A stretch of 12,798 nucleotides of DNA from the NCBI GenBank assembly GCA_910586955.1, contig CAJUMM010000074.1:1-12798 (forward strand), given 5' to 3'. Shown piece by piece: positions 1-5,691 of this stretch. The stretch comes from an uncultured Lachnospiraceae bacterium (lineage in GTDB: Bacteria > Bacillota > Clostridia > Lachnospirales > Lachnospiraceae). A program made the position numbers and the translations under genes. Each line of letters opens with the position of its first letter. Position 1 is the stretch's first letter. The notes under the pieces were generated by a model that worked only from the letters and a program-made list of their open reading frames with translations, was not told the DNA's origin and ran no database searches.

Positions 1-1
1 C

Positions 2-232
2 AATACGGTGGACTGTATGAAGAGCGGCGTCCTCTACGGCAATGCCGCCTGCGTGGACGGCATGATCAGCCGGATCCGGGAGGAATTGGGCCAGGAGATC
101 CGGGTGGTGGCTACCGGCGGTATGGCCAAAAGTATCATTCCCTACTGCCGGGAGGAGATTGTCATTGACGACGCACTGCTGCTCAAGGGCCTGCGCCTGA
201 TTTATGAGAGAAACCGGGGACAGAACAAATAG
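2..232 (+). CDS. coaX: Type III pantothenate kinase, C-terminal part (5' end outside window)
   Basis: Only the last 76 codons are present; the frame is open at the left edge and ends with TAG at 230-232. CoaX phosphorylates pantothenate, the first step of coenzyme A synthesis, in the cytoplasm. The visible part begins NTVDCMKSGVLYG, matching the family's conserved NT(V/I)xSMxSGxxYG segment, and continues with a VATGGMA glycine motif and the closing DxxLLLKGLRLIYERN block typical of CoaX C-termini. The ASKHA-type fold and the N-terminal DxGNT motif cannot be checked here. hydG follows after 16 nt, so the two may share a transcript, although no functional link is known. A GTG at position 8 is an internal codon, not a start. 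Confidence 0.9.
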   Translation, partial: NTVDCMKSGVLYGNAACVDGMISRIREELGQEIRVVATGGMAKSIIPYCREEIVIDDALLLKGLRLIYERNRGQNK

Positions 233-248
233 AAAGAAGGCGGTTGTT

Positions 249-1667
249 ATGTACCATAGGGCTTCCTCCCGGGCGGAGGAGTTTATCAGTCATGAGGAAA
301 TCCTGGAGACTTTGCAGTATGCCCAGGAGCATAAGAGAGACAAAGCTTATGTGAGAGGGCTTCTCAGACGGGCCGGGGACTGTAAAGGCCTTGATCACCG
401 GGAAGCTTTGACATTGCTGGAGTGCCAGGATCCGGAGCTTATGGAAGAGATGTTCCGTCTGGCGAAGGAGATAAAGCAGAAATTTTACGGAAACCGGATC
501 GTTATGTTTGCGCCTTTGTATCTGTCCAACTATTGCATCAACGGATGTACTTACTGTCCCTATCATTGGAAAAATAAGCATATTACCAGAAAGAAGCTGA
601 GCCAGGAGGAGATCCGCAGGGAAGTGATTGCCCTGCAGGATATGGGCCACAAGCGGCTGGCTTTGGAGACAGGGGAGGATCCGGTCAGGAATCCCCTGGA
701 ATATGTGCTGGAGAGTATTGAGACCATCTACGGTATCCGGCACAAAAACGGCTCCATCCGCCGGGTAAATGTAAATATTGCGGCTGCGGAGGAAGGGGAT
801 TACCGGAAACTGAAAGAGGCGGGGATTGGAACTTATATCCTCTTTCAAGAGACCTATCACCGGGAAAACTACGGGAAGCTTCATCCAACCGGCCCCAAGC
901 ACGATTATGCCTATCACACGGAAGCTATGGACCGGGCTATGAAGGGCGGAATTGATGATGTGGGAATCGGGGTTCTCTTCGGCCTTAACAGCTACCGCTA
1001 TGATTTCGCAGGCCTTCTCATGCACGCGGAGCATCTGGAGGCGGCCTTCGGCGTTGGACCCCATACCATCAGCGTGCCCCGGATCCGCAATGCAGATGAC
1101 ATTGACGCATCTAGCTTTCAGGACGGTGTACCCGATGAATTATTTGCCAGAATTGTGGCGGTGCTACGGATTGCCGTGCCCTATACAGGAATGATTATTT
1201 CTACCAGAGAATCTAAGGATACCCGGGAGAAAGTCCTGGGACTTGGAGTTTCCCAGATTAGCGGCGGTTCCCGGACCAGCGTGGGCGGCTATGCCGGGGA
1301 GGAGCCAGAGGAGGAAACTTCCGCCCAGTTTGATGTGAGCGATACCAGGACTTTGGATCAGGTGGTAAACTGGCTTCTTGACCTGGGCTATATTCCCAGC
1401 TTCTGCACGGCCTGTTACCGGGAGGGGCGCACGGGAGACCGTTTTATGAAGCTGGTGAAATCGGGGCAGATTGCCAACTGCTGCCAGCCCAACGCCCTTA
1501 TGACCCTGAAGGAGTACCTGATGGATTATGCTTCGGAAGATACCCGGAGAAAAGGAGAAGCTCTGATCGCCCGGGAGCTCCAGGGTGTGGAGAGTGAGAA
1601 AATAAGGGCCATTGCGGCCCGGAATCTGGAGGAGATAGCCCATGGAAAGAGAGATTTCCGGTTCTAG
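249..1667 (+). CDS. hydG: [FeFe] hydrogenase H-cluster radical SAM maturase HydG
   Basis: HydG cleaves tyrosine to p-cresol and makes the CO and CN- ligands of the [FeFe]-hydrogenase H-cluster, acting with HydE and HydF. The 472-residue protein has the radical SAM motif CINGCTYC (Cys96, Cys100, Cys103; CX3CX2C) for the SAM-binding 4Fe-4S cluster. It also has the C-terminal CX2CX22C motif (Cys386, Cys389, Cys412) that carries HydG's second cluster and separates it from ThiH, a related tyrosine lyase. Length matches the family (about 470). The ATG at 249 is chosen because GAAGG at 236-240 lies 8 nt upstream; an upstream in-frame ATG at 204 lies inside coaX. No hydE, hydF or hydrogenase structural gene is in the window, so those partners must be encoded elsewhere. 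The 3' end overlaps the next small gene by 26 nt. Confidence 0.95.
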   Translation: MYHRASSRAEEFISHEEILETLQYAQEHKRDKAYVRGLLRRAGDCKGLDHREALTLLECQDPELMEEMFRLAKEIKQKFYGNRIVMFAPLYLSNYCINGCTYCPYHWKNKHITRKKLSQEEIRREVIALQDMGHKRLALETGEDPVRNPLEYVLESIETIYGIRHKNGSIRRVNVNIAAAEEGDYRKLKEAGIGTYILFQETYHRENYGKLHPTGPKHDYAYHTEAMDRAMKGGIDDVGIGVLFGLNSYRYDFAGLLMHAEHLEAAFGVGPHTISVPRIRNADDIDASSFQDGVPDELFARIVAVLRIAVPYTGMIISTRESKDTREKVLGLGVSQISGGSRTSVGGYAGEEPEEETSAQFDVSDTRTLDQVVNWLLDLGYIPSFCTACYREGRTGDRFMKLVKSGQIANCCQPNALMTLKEYLMDYASEDTRRKGEALIARELQGVESEKIRAIAARNLEEIAHGKRDFRF

Positions 1668-1833
1668 AGAGTATACCCAGAAATTCGAGACCGTCTGTCC
1701 GGTGGATTCCTCCAAGGTAGTCCATACGGTGCGGTTTATCAAGAGTACCTGCACCCGGGTGGATGATATTGTAGATGACTTCCGGTGCAGCCGCAACGGA
1801 AGCTGTGTCAAGTGCACGGAGAATTACAGATAA
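1642..1833 (+). CDS. Small cysteine-rich protein of unknown function
   Basis: I do not recognise the family. The 63-residue product has five cysteines: Cys19, Cys37, Cys49, Cys55 and Cys58. The last three sit in a C-terminal CSRNGSCVKC segment (CX5CX2C), which could bind zinc or an iron-sulfur cluster. There is no signal peptide or membrane segment. The ATG at 1642 is preceded by GGAGGAG at 1628-1634 with a 7-nt spacer, one of the best Shine-Dalgarno sites in the window, although it lies within the end of hydG. The stop at 1831-1833 is followed 14 nt later by the carbamate kinase start. A 26-nt overlap with hydG and tight coupling downstream argue for a real translated gene. A role in hydrogenase maturation or redox chemistry is only a guess from the neighbour. 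Confidence 0.7.
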   Translation: MEREISGSREYTQKFETVCPVDSSKVVHTVRFIKSTCTRVDDIVDDFRCSRNGSCVKCTENYR

Positions 1834-1847
1834 ATAGGAGGCGCAAG

Positions 1848-2786
1848 ATGGAGAAGAAGAAAGTAGTAGTTGCCCTGGGGCACAAGGCTTTGGGAGTGAC
1901 CCTGCCGGAACAGAAGACAGCCGTGAAAGAAGCAGCGAAGGCGGTGGCGGATCTGGTGGAGGAGGGCTGCCAGGTAGTGATTTCCCACAGCAATGCTCCC
2001 CAGGTGGGGATGATTCACACGGCCCTCAATGAATTCGGAAAGGTACATCAGGACTATACCTTTGCGCCTATGTCGGTCTGCTCGGCTATGAGCCAGGGAT
2101 ATATCGGCTACGATCTGCAGAATGCCATCCGGGAGGAGCTTTTGATGCGGGGGATTTCCAAGACAGTCAGCACGGTTATCACCCAGGTGGTGGTGGATCC
2201 TTACGACGAAGCCTTTGCGGAGCCCATTAAGGTTATCGGCCGCTATATGACGGCAGAGGAAGCCGCCGCAGAGGAAGAAAAGGGTAATTTTGTGGCGGAG
2301 GAGCCGGGAAAGGGGTTCCGCCGGGTAGTTGCAGCTCCCAAGCCTGTAGATATTGTAGAGATTGAGGCTGTCCGGGTGCTTTGTGAGGCGGATCAGGTGG
2401 TGATCGCCTGCGGAGGCGGCGGAATACCGGTACTGAGGCAGAGGAATCATTTGAAGGGCGCCAGTGCGGTCATTGAAAAAGATTATGCCAGCGGGAAGCT
2501 GGCGGAGCTTCTGGATGCGGATATATTGATGATCCTCACAGGCCAGGAGAAGATGGCAATCCATTACGGCACAGAGCAGGTGAAATATCTGGATAGGGTG
2601 ACACCGGAAGAAGTAGAAACCTATGCGGCGGCAGGACAGTTCCCCCGGGCGTCCATTCTTCCCAAGATGGCGGCAGGAGCCGGCTTCGTCTCCGGAAGGC
2701 CGGGCCGGACAGCGGTGATTGCGGAGCTTGGAAGAGCAAAGGAGGCCCTTTACGGCCGGGCCGGGACAGTGATCCAGAGAACCTAG
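1848..2786 (+). CDS. arcC: Carbamate kinase-like protein (amino acid kinase family), divergent phosphate-binding motifs
   Basis: Carbamate kinase reversibly makes ATP and carbamate from carbamoyl phosphate and ADP, usually at the end of arginine, agmatine or purine degradation. The 312-residue length fits. Family blocks are visible: PMSVCSAMSQGYIGYDLQNA in the middle, then VIACGGGGIPVL, AVIEKDYASGKLAELLDADILMILT, and the C-terminal PKMAAGAGFV and AVIAELGRAKEAL. Two N-terminal motifs differ from classical enzymes: the usual LGGNAL reads LGHKAL (residues 10-15) and the usual HGNGPQVG reads HSNAPQVG (47-54). Start chosen at ATG 1848, with AGGAGG at 1836-1841 and a 6-nt spacer; an in-frame upstream extension overlaps the preceding gene. 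A terminator follows at 2809-2852. No arginine deiminase or ornithine carbamoyltransferase gene is nearby, so the pathway is unclear and the symbol is provisional. Confidence 0.85.
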   Translation: MEKKKVVVALGHKALGVTLPEQKTAVKEAAKAVADLVEEGCQVVISHSNAPQVGMIHTALNEFGKVHQDYTFAPMSVCSAMSQGYIGYDLQNAIREELLMRGISKTVSTVITQVVVDPYDEAFAEPIKVIGRYMTAEEAAAEEEKGNFVAEEPGKGFRRVVAAPKPVDIVEIEAVRVLCEADQVVIACGGGGIPVLRQRNHLKGASAVIEKDYASGKLAELLDADILMILTGQEKMAIHYGTEQVKYLDRVTPEEVETYAAAGQFPRASILPKMAAGAGFVSGRPGRTAVIAELGRAKEALYGRAGTVIQRT

Positions 2787-2808
2787 TGCAAAGCGAATAA
2801 AACCCAAG

Positions 2809-2852
2809 AATGCGGAACACCGTAGCTAACGGCAGTTTCGCATTTATTTTTT
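2809..2852 (+). terminator. Intrinsic terminator after the carbamate kinase-like gene
   Basis: A stem of AATGCGGAAC (2809-2818) pairs with GTTTCGCATT (2835-2844) with one G-U pair. A short inner CCGT/ACGG stem (2820-2823 and 2829-2832) extends it, and a T-rich run TATTTTTT (2845-2852) follows directly. This ends the coaX/hydG/carbamate kinase transcription unit before the sigma factor gene. Confidence 0.85.
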
Positions 2853-2863
2853 GCAGGCAGGAA

Positions 2864-2891
2864 GTAATATTTTTGCGGGATATGGTGTCTA
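2864..2891 (+). promoter_or_regulatory. Possible ECF-type promoter before the sigma factor gene
   Basis: Between the terminator and the sigma gene lies GTAATATTTTT (2864-2874), resembling the AAC(T)TTT type of -35 element used by extracytoplasmic-function sigma factors. About 11-12 nt further on is TGTCTAATAA (2886-2895), which resembles a CGTC-type -10 element. ECF sigma factors commonly transcribe their own genes, so autoregulation is plausible. The -35 match is poor (the usual TGAAAC core is not intact), so this is a tentative call. Confidence 0.3.
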
Positions 2892-2930
2892 ATAAGTGAA
2901 ATACCTTGTGAGAGGGGAAAGGAGGACTAC

Positions 2931-3434
2931 ATGCAGGCAGAAGCATTTTTGGAAAGATTGATGAGGGAATACGGCGATGCCATTCTGCGGATGTGCTGTC
3001 TGTATCTGAAAGACTATCAGCTTGCGGAGGATGCCGTCCAGGAGACTTTCATGAAGGCCATGAAGTCCTATGAAGGATTTGAGCACCAGTCAAGTGAGAA
3101 GACCTGGCTGATACGGATTGCAATGAACTGCTGCAAAAATGTCATGAGAAACCGCTGGTTTCAGATCCGCCAGAACCATTTGCAGGAGGGAGGGGAAGGA
3201 ACGGAGGAAGATCCGGTGAATGCTTTGCTGGAGCGGGACAGCGTGTCGGCGGCTATTATGAGGCTGAACGGAAACGACAGGCAGGTTTTGGTATTGTATT
3301 ATTACCAGGAGCTTTCGGTCCGGGAGATTGCGGCGGTTACGGGGAAGACGGAAAATGCCGTGATGCAGCGTTTGAACAGGGCAAGAGGTAAAATGAAAAA
3401 GAAACTGGAGGAGATTGGATATGAAAGAGGCTGA
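2931..3434 (+). CDS. RNA polymerase sigma factor, ECF subfamily (sigma-70 family)
   Basis: A 167-residue extracytoplasmic-function sigma factor, which directs RNA polymerase to a small regulon when an envelope signal releases its anti-sigma factor. Region 2 spans about residues 6-75, with LAEDAVQETFMKAMKSY (31-47) as the conserved core helix and the RIAMNCCKNVMRN helix (62-74) after it. Region 4 spans about 107-160, with the helix-turn-helix at ELSVREIAAVTGKTENAVMQ (127-146) followed by RLNRARGKMKKKL. The linker is Glu/Gly rich, and there is no region 1.1 or 3, as expected for ECF factors. Start ATG 2931 has GGAGG at 2921-2925, 5 nt away. The last 14 nt overlap the next gene, so translational coupling with the putative anti-sigma factor is likely. 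Which ECF subgroup it belongs to cannot be told by eye. Confidence 0.93.
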   Translation: MQAEAFLERLMREYGDAILRMCCLYLKDYQLAEDAVQETFMKAMKSYEGFEHQSSEKTWLIRIAMNCCKNVMRNRWFQIRQNHLQEGGEGTEEDPVNALLERDSVSAAIMRLNGNDRQVLVLYYYQELSVREIAAVTGKTENAVMQRLNRARGKMKKKLEEIGYERG

Positions 3435-4215
3435 GTTAAAGGAAATTCTGGATCGGGAGCTTGAAAAGGTAAAAATGGAGGATAGATTGAAAGATAAGAT
3501 CCGCAAGGGAGCCGTTGAAAAGAAACCCCTGGGACTGCGGGCCTGCATAGCGGTTTCGGCGGCGGTGGTTGTTTTGGGGGGGACTACGGCCTTTGCCGGG
3601 TACCGCATGCTGAACCCGGTCCGGATTAACGGGGAAGTGCTGCCGGAGCTCGATTCCATGGAAATTGTAGAAATGAATGAGCCGGAGGCCATGGCCGACG
3701 AGAACGGGCTTATTGACAAAGATTACAAAGACTATTCCCGGCTGAAGGAGGAATTGGGGACGGAGCTTCTGGAGAGCGGGCTGTCCCGGGATAATCCTTA
3801 TATGCTGTGCAGTATCTACACGGATCCCGATAGTTTTGCAATCATTACCGTGGACAATTATATTCTGGGGGATACGGCGGATTACCGGTATATAGAGGAG
3901 GAAAGCCGCTACACATACGAACATGGAGAGGTATATGATTCCCCGGTTTCCCTGAAAGCCGATCTCATCTTAAGCGAACTGCAGATGGAGATCGGATGGG
4001 AGACAGAGTATCTCGGTATGTCCCGGTTTGTGGAGAGCTATAGGTCTAAGCAGGGTTATAAGGTGAATCTTCTGGAGGATATGGCCGAAGGAGTGGATCC
4101 CCGGGAATATGTATCGAAGAAAACCGCCATCTTTGTGGCCGGCGGAATCCGTTATACCTTGTCGGGGAGAGTTCCCCTGGAGGTGATGAAGGAGATTGTG
4201 GACAGTATGGGGTAA
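3421..4215 (+). CDS. Putative membrane-anchored anti-sigma factor (DUF4367-like C-terminus)
   Basis: A 264-residue protein with a charged cytoplasmic N-terminal helix (residues 1-36), a single membrane span at about 39-60 (CIAVSAAVVVLGGTTAFAG) and a large outside domain. The C-terminal end reads AIFVAGGIRYTLSGRVPLEV (from Ala237), followed by a final helix MKEIVDSM. This resembles the DUF4367 family commonly found in anti-sigma partners of clostridial ECF factors. The family assignment is from pattern memory, not a search. The ATG at 3421 lies within the sigma gene, with GGAGGAG at 3407-3413 and a 7-nt spacer; a TTG two codons earlier is less likely. No zinc-binding HX3CX2C anti-sigma motif is present. 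The inferred role is to hold the ECF factor inactive at the membrane until the outer domain senses a signal or is cleaved. Confidence 0.75.
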   Translation: MKEAELKEILDRELEKVKMEDRLKDKIRKGAVEKKPLGLRACIAVSAAVVVLGGTTAFAGYRMLNPVRINGEVLPELDSMEIVEMNEPEAMADENGLIDKDYKDYSRLKEELGTELLESGLSRDNPYMLCSIYTDPDSFAIITVDNYILGDTADYRYIEEESRYTYEHGEVYDSPVSLKADLILSELQMEIGWETEYLGMSRFVESYRSKQGYKVNLLEDMAEGVDPREYVSKKTAIFVAGGIRYTLSGRVPLEVMKEIVDSMG

Positions 4216-4342
4216 AACCCAAAGCAGTCATATAGTTGAACTTTTTGTTATATTTTCCCTATTTTTTTGAATTTCCGTAATCTTTGTGCATTTTTTTATG
4301 GTTCTTTTATAAAATGGACATACTTTGAACACATTTGGACAT
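4216..4342. other. AT-rich intergenic stretch
   Basis: This stretch is far richer in A and T than the flanking genes, with several T runs (for example 4261-4268 and 4291-4297). I see no open frame with a ribosome binding site and no convincing stem-loop of its own. The transcript of the anti-sigma gene probably runs through it to the terminator at 4398-4436. Confidence 0.5.
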
Positions 4343-4348
4343 TATAAT

Positions 4349-4436
4349 AAAGCACAGATAGTTGATTTAATATCACTATCTCCCCCCTCATAAGAAAGGA
4401 AAAACGGCCGGGCCCTCCGGCCGTTTTTCCTTTTTT
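4349..4436 (+). ncRNA. Candidate small RNA ending at the 4398-4436 terminator
   Basis: A TATAAT box at 4343-4348 precedes an 80-90 nt segment with no open frame. The segment holds a small hairpin, GATAG-(bulged T)-TGAT / ATCA-CTATC (4357-4380), then a pyrimidine run TCCCCCCTC (4381-4389) that would be single-stranded, then a strong terminator. This order (5' hairpin, exposed C-rich run, terminator) is typical of Gram-positive regulatory RNAs that pair with Shine-Dalgarno regions. The -35 region is weak: TTGAAC at 4325-4330 is only 12 nt from the TATAAT box. CATTATA at 4340-4346 with ACATA at 4318-4322 loosely resembles a sporulation sigma-G promoter. The segment could equally be the untranslated tail of the anti-sigma mRNA. 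Confidence 0.3.
4398..4436 (+). terminator. Strong intrinsic terminator, probably bidirectional
   Basis: A perfect 14-bp stem pairs GGAAAAACGGCCGG (4398-4411) with CCGGCCGTTTTTCC (4417-4430) around a 5-nt loop, followed by six T residues (4431-4436). The A-rich left flank means it could also work in the opposite direction, though no - strand gene was found. It separates the ECF module, or a small RNA, from the tRNA gene. Confidence 0.93.
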
Positions 4437-4459
4437 GTTTAATTTCTTTGATTTTTTCC

Positions 4460-4487
4460 TTGATTTTCAGATGGTATGTGGTATAAT
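4460..4487 (+). promoter_or_regulatory. Promoter of the tRNA-Gly gene
   Basis: TTGATT (4460-4465) and a perfect TATAAT (4482-4487) are separated by 16 nt. A start near 4494 would leave a leader of about 8 nt before the tRNA, a normal arrangement for a singly transcribed tRNA. Confidence 0.8.
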
Positions 4488-4501
4488 AGTAAAAGTTCCA
4501 C

Positions 4502-4572
4502 GCAGATATAGTTCATCGGTAGAACGCCAGCTTCCCAAGCTGGAGAGGCGGGTTCGATTCCCGTTATCTGCT
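4502..4572 (+). tRNA. tRNA-Gly, anticodon CCC
   Basis: The acceptor stem GCAGATA (4502-4508) pairs fully with TATCTGC (4565-4571), and the discriminator base is T4572. The anticodon arm is CCAGC-TTCCCAA-GCTGG, giving anticodon CCC, which reads the glycine codon GGG. The T arm has GCGGG-TTCGATT-CCCGT, and the D arm GTTC-ATCGGTA-GAAC. The 3' CCA is not encoded (CTC follows), so it must be added by the nucleotidyltransferase. The gene stands alone with its own promoter (4460-4487) and terminator (4599-4635), so it is transcribed as a single-gene unit. Confidence 0.96.
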
Positions 4573-4598
4573 CTCAACCTTGATTTTACAAGAGAAAC

Positions 4599-4635
4599 GG
4601 GCTGTTTTCTATTTGAAGGAAACAGCCCTGTTTTT
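4599..4635 (+). terminator. Intrinsic terminator after tRNA-Gly
   Basis: The stem GGGCTGTTTTCT (4599-4610) pairs with AGGAAACAGCCC (4617-4628), 12 bp with one T-G pair, around a 6-nt loop. TGTTTTT (4629-4635) follows. It ends the tRNA transcript about 27 nt after the mature 3' end. Confidence 0.9.
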
Positions 4636-4692
4636 GTATATAGCCAGAGAAAGGATAAGTAACATACATTGGCAGCGCCGCCGGGCTATGAC

Positions 4693-4720
4693 TTGACAAG
4701 GCGGGACCAGGGGTTATAAT
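4693..4720 (+). promoter_or_regulatory. Housekeeping promoter of argB
   Basis: A perfect TTGACA (4693-4698) and a perfect TATAAT (4715-4720) are separated by 16 nt. The expected start near 4727 gives a leader of about 59 nt before the argB ATG. I found no convincing ArgR/AhrC operator pair by eye around it. The 56 nt between the preceding terminator and this promoter show no feature. Confidence 0.9.
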
Positions 4721-4785
4721 AGTGGCTGGAGTATAAGAAAAACGGCGGAGCTTAAAACTGCATAACCGGAATCGAGGAGTTTATA

Positions 4786-5691
4786 ATGAGCAGAGAAGAA
4801 GAAATGAAGCGTTCCCTGGAGAAAGCGGAGGTTTTGATTGAGGCCCTCCCCTATATCCAGAGATTTAACCGGAAAATCATTGTGGTAAAATATGGCGGAA
4901 GCGCCATGGTAGATGAGGAATTGAAGCGCAACGTGATCAAGGACGTGACGCTTTTAAAGCTGGTAGGCTTTAAGCCCATTATTGTACACGGAGGCGGGAA
5001 GGAGATCAGCCGCTGGGTGGGCCGGGTAGGCATGGAGCCCCATTTTATCAACGGCCTGCGGGTGACGGACGAAGAGACCATGGAGATTGCGGAGATGGTG
5101 CTGGGCAAAGTGGGAAAAAGCCTGGTTCAGCTGGTGCAGGAGCTTGGGGTAAAGGCGGTGAGCATCAGCGGCAAAGACGGCGGCCTTCTCAAAGTGGAGA
5201 AGAAATATTCCGGCGGGGAAGATATCGGCTTTGTAGGGGAGATTACCCAGGTAAATCCCAAAATCCTCTACGATCTTCTGGAGAAGGATTTCCTGCCCAT
5301 TGTATGTCCTGTGGGCATGGATGAGGAGTTCCAGACTTACAATATCAATGCGGATGATGCGGCCTGTGCCATTGCCAGGGCGGTGAATGCGGAGAAGCTG
5401 GCTTTCCTGACGGACATTGAGGGCGTCTACCGGGATCCGGAAGATCCGGCCACTTTGATTTCAGAGCTTCATGTGGGGGAGGCCCGGAGGCTCATTGAAG
5501 GCGGGACCATTGGGGGCGGGATGCTGCCCAAGCTGAATAACTGCATTGAGGCCATTGAAAACGGCGTATCCAAGGTACATATTCTGGATGGCCGGATTGC
5601 CCACTGCCTGCTTTTGGAAATATTCACCAACAGAGGGATCGGAACGGCGATTTTGAGCGAGGGGGAGCAGAATTACGATGAAGGAGAGTAA
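4786..5691 (+). CDS. argB: Acetylglutamate kinase
   Basis: ArgB phosphorylates N-acetyl-L-glutamate with ATP, the second step of ornithine/arginine synthesis in the cytoplasm. The 301-residue protein shows the amino acid kinase motifs in order: VVKYGGSAM (residues 33-41, Lys35 for phosphate binding), IIVHGGGKE (65-73), GLRVTD (90-95, Arg92 for substrate), NINADDAA (186-193), LTDIEGVYRDP, and GGMLPKLNNC with Lys249. A helical N-terminal extension (about residues 1-28, including EVLIEALPYIQRF) resembles the N-helix of arginine-inhibited, hexameric acetylglutamate kinases, so feedback inhibition by arginine is likely but inferred. ATG 4786 has GAGGAG at 4774-4779. A consensus promoter lies upstream and argD overlaps the 3' end by 14 nt. 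argC, argJ and other arginine genes are not in the window. Confidence 0.97.
   Translation: MSREEEMKRSLEKAEVLIEALPYIQRFNRKIIVVKYGGSAMVDEELKRNVIKDVTLLKLVGFKPIIVHGGGKEISRWVGRVGMEPHFINGLRVTDEETMEIAEMVLGKVGKSLVQLVQELGVKAVSISGKDGGLLKVEKKYSGGEDIGFVGEITQVNPKILYDLLEKDFLPIVCPVGMDEEFQTYNINADDAACAIARAVNAEKLAFLTDIEGVYRDPEDPATLISELHVGEARRLIEGGTIGGGMLPKLNNCIEAIENGVSKVHILDGRIAHCLLLEIFTNRGIGTAILSEGEQNYDEGE

Noticed and set aside
1824..2807. Long open frame (327 codons) on the - strand across the carbamate kinase-like gene
   Set aside because: Its translation shows no recognisable motif, has no ribosome binding site, and mirrors the third-position bias of the + strand gene. It is a shadow frame; the same holds for the 293-codon - strand frame at 183-1064.
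4381..4390. TCCCCCCTCA at 4381 resembles TCCCCCCTGA at 8811
   Set aside because: The shared run is only 8 identical bases of low complexity, and the contexts differ (intergenic RNA versus promoter spacer). Chance is the simpler explanation.
4435..4662. Open frame of 75 codons over the tRNA gene
   Set aside because: It spans the tRNA promoter, the tRNA and its terminator, and has no ribosome binding site.
4721..4785. Possible arginine repressor (ArgR/AhrC) box in the argB leader, around CTGCATAA
   Set aside because: Only a weak half-site is visible and no second half with the usual palindromic A/T core was found, so no operator was annotated.
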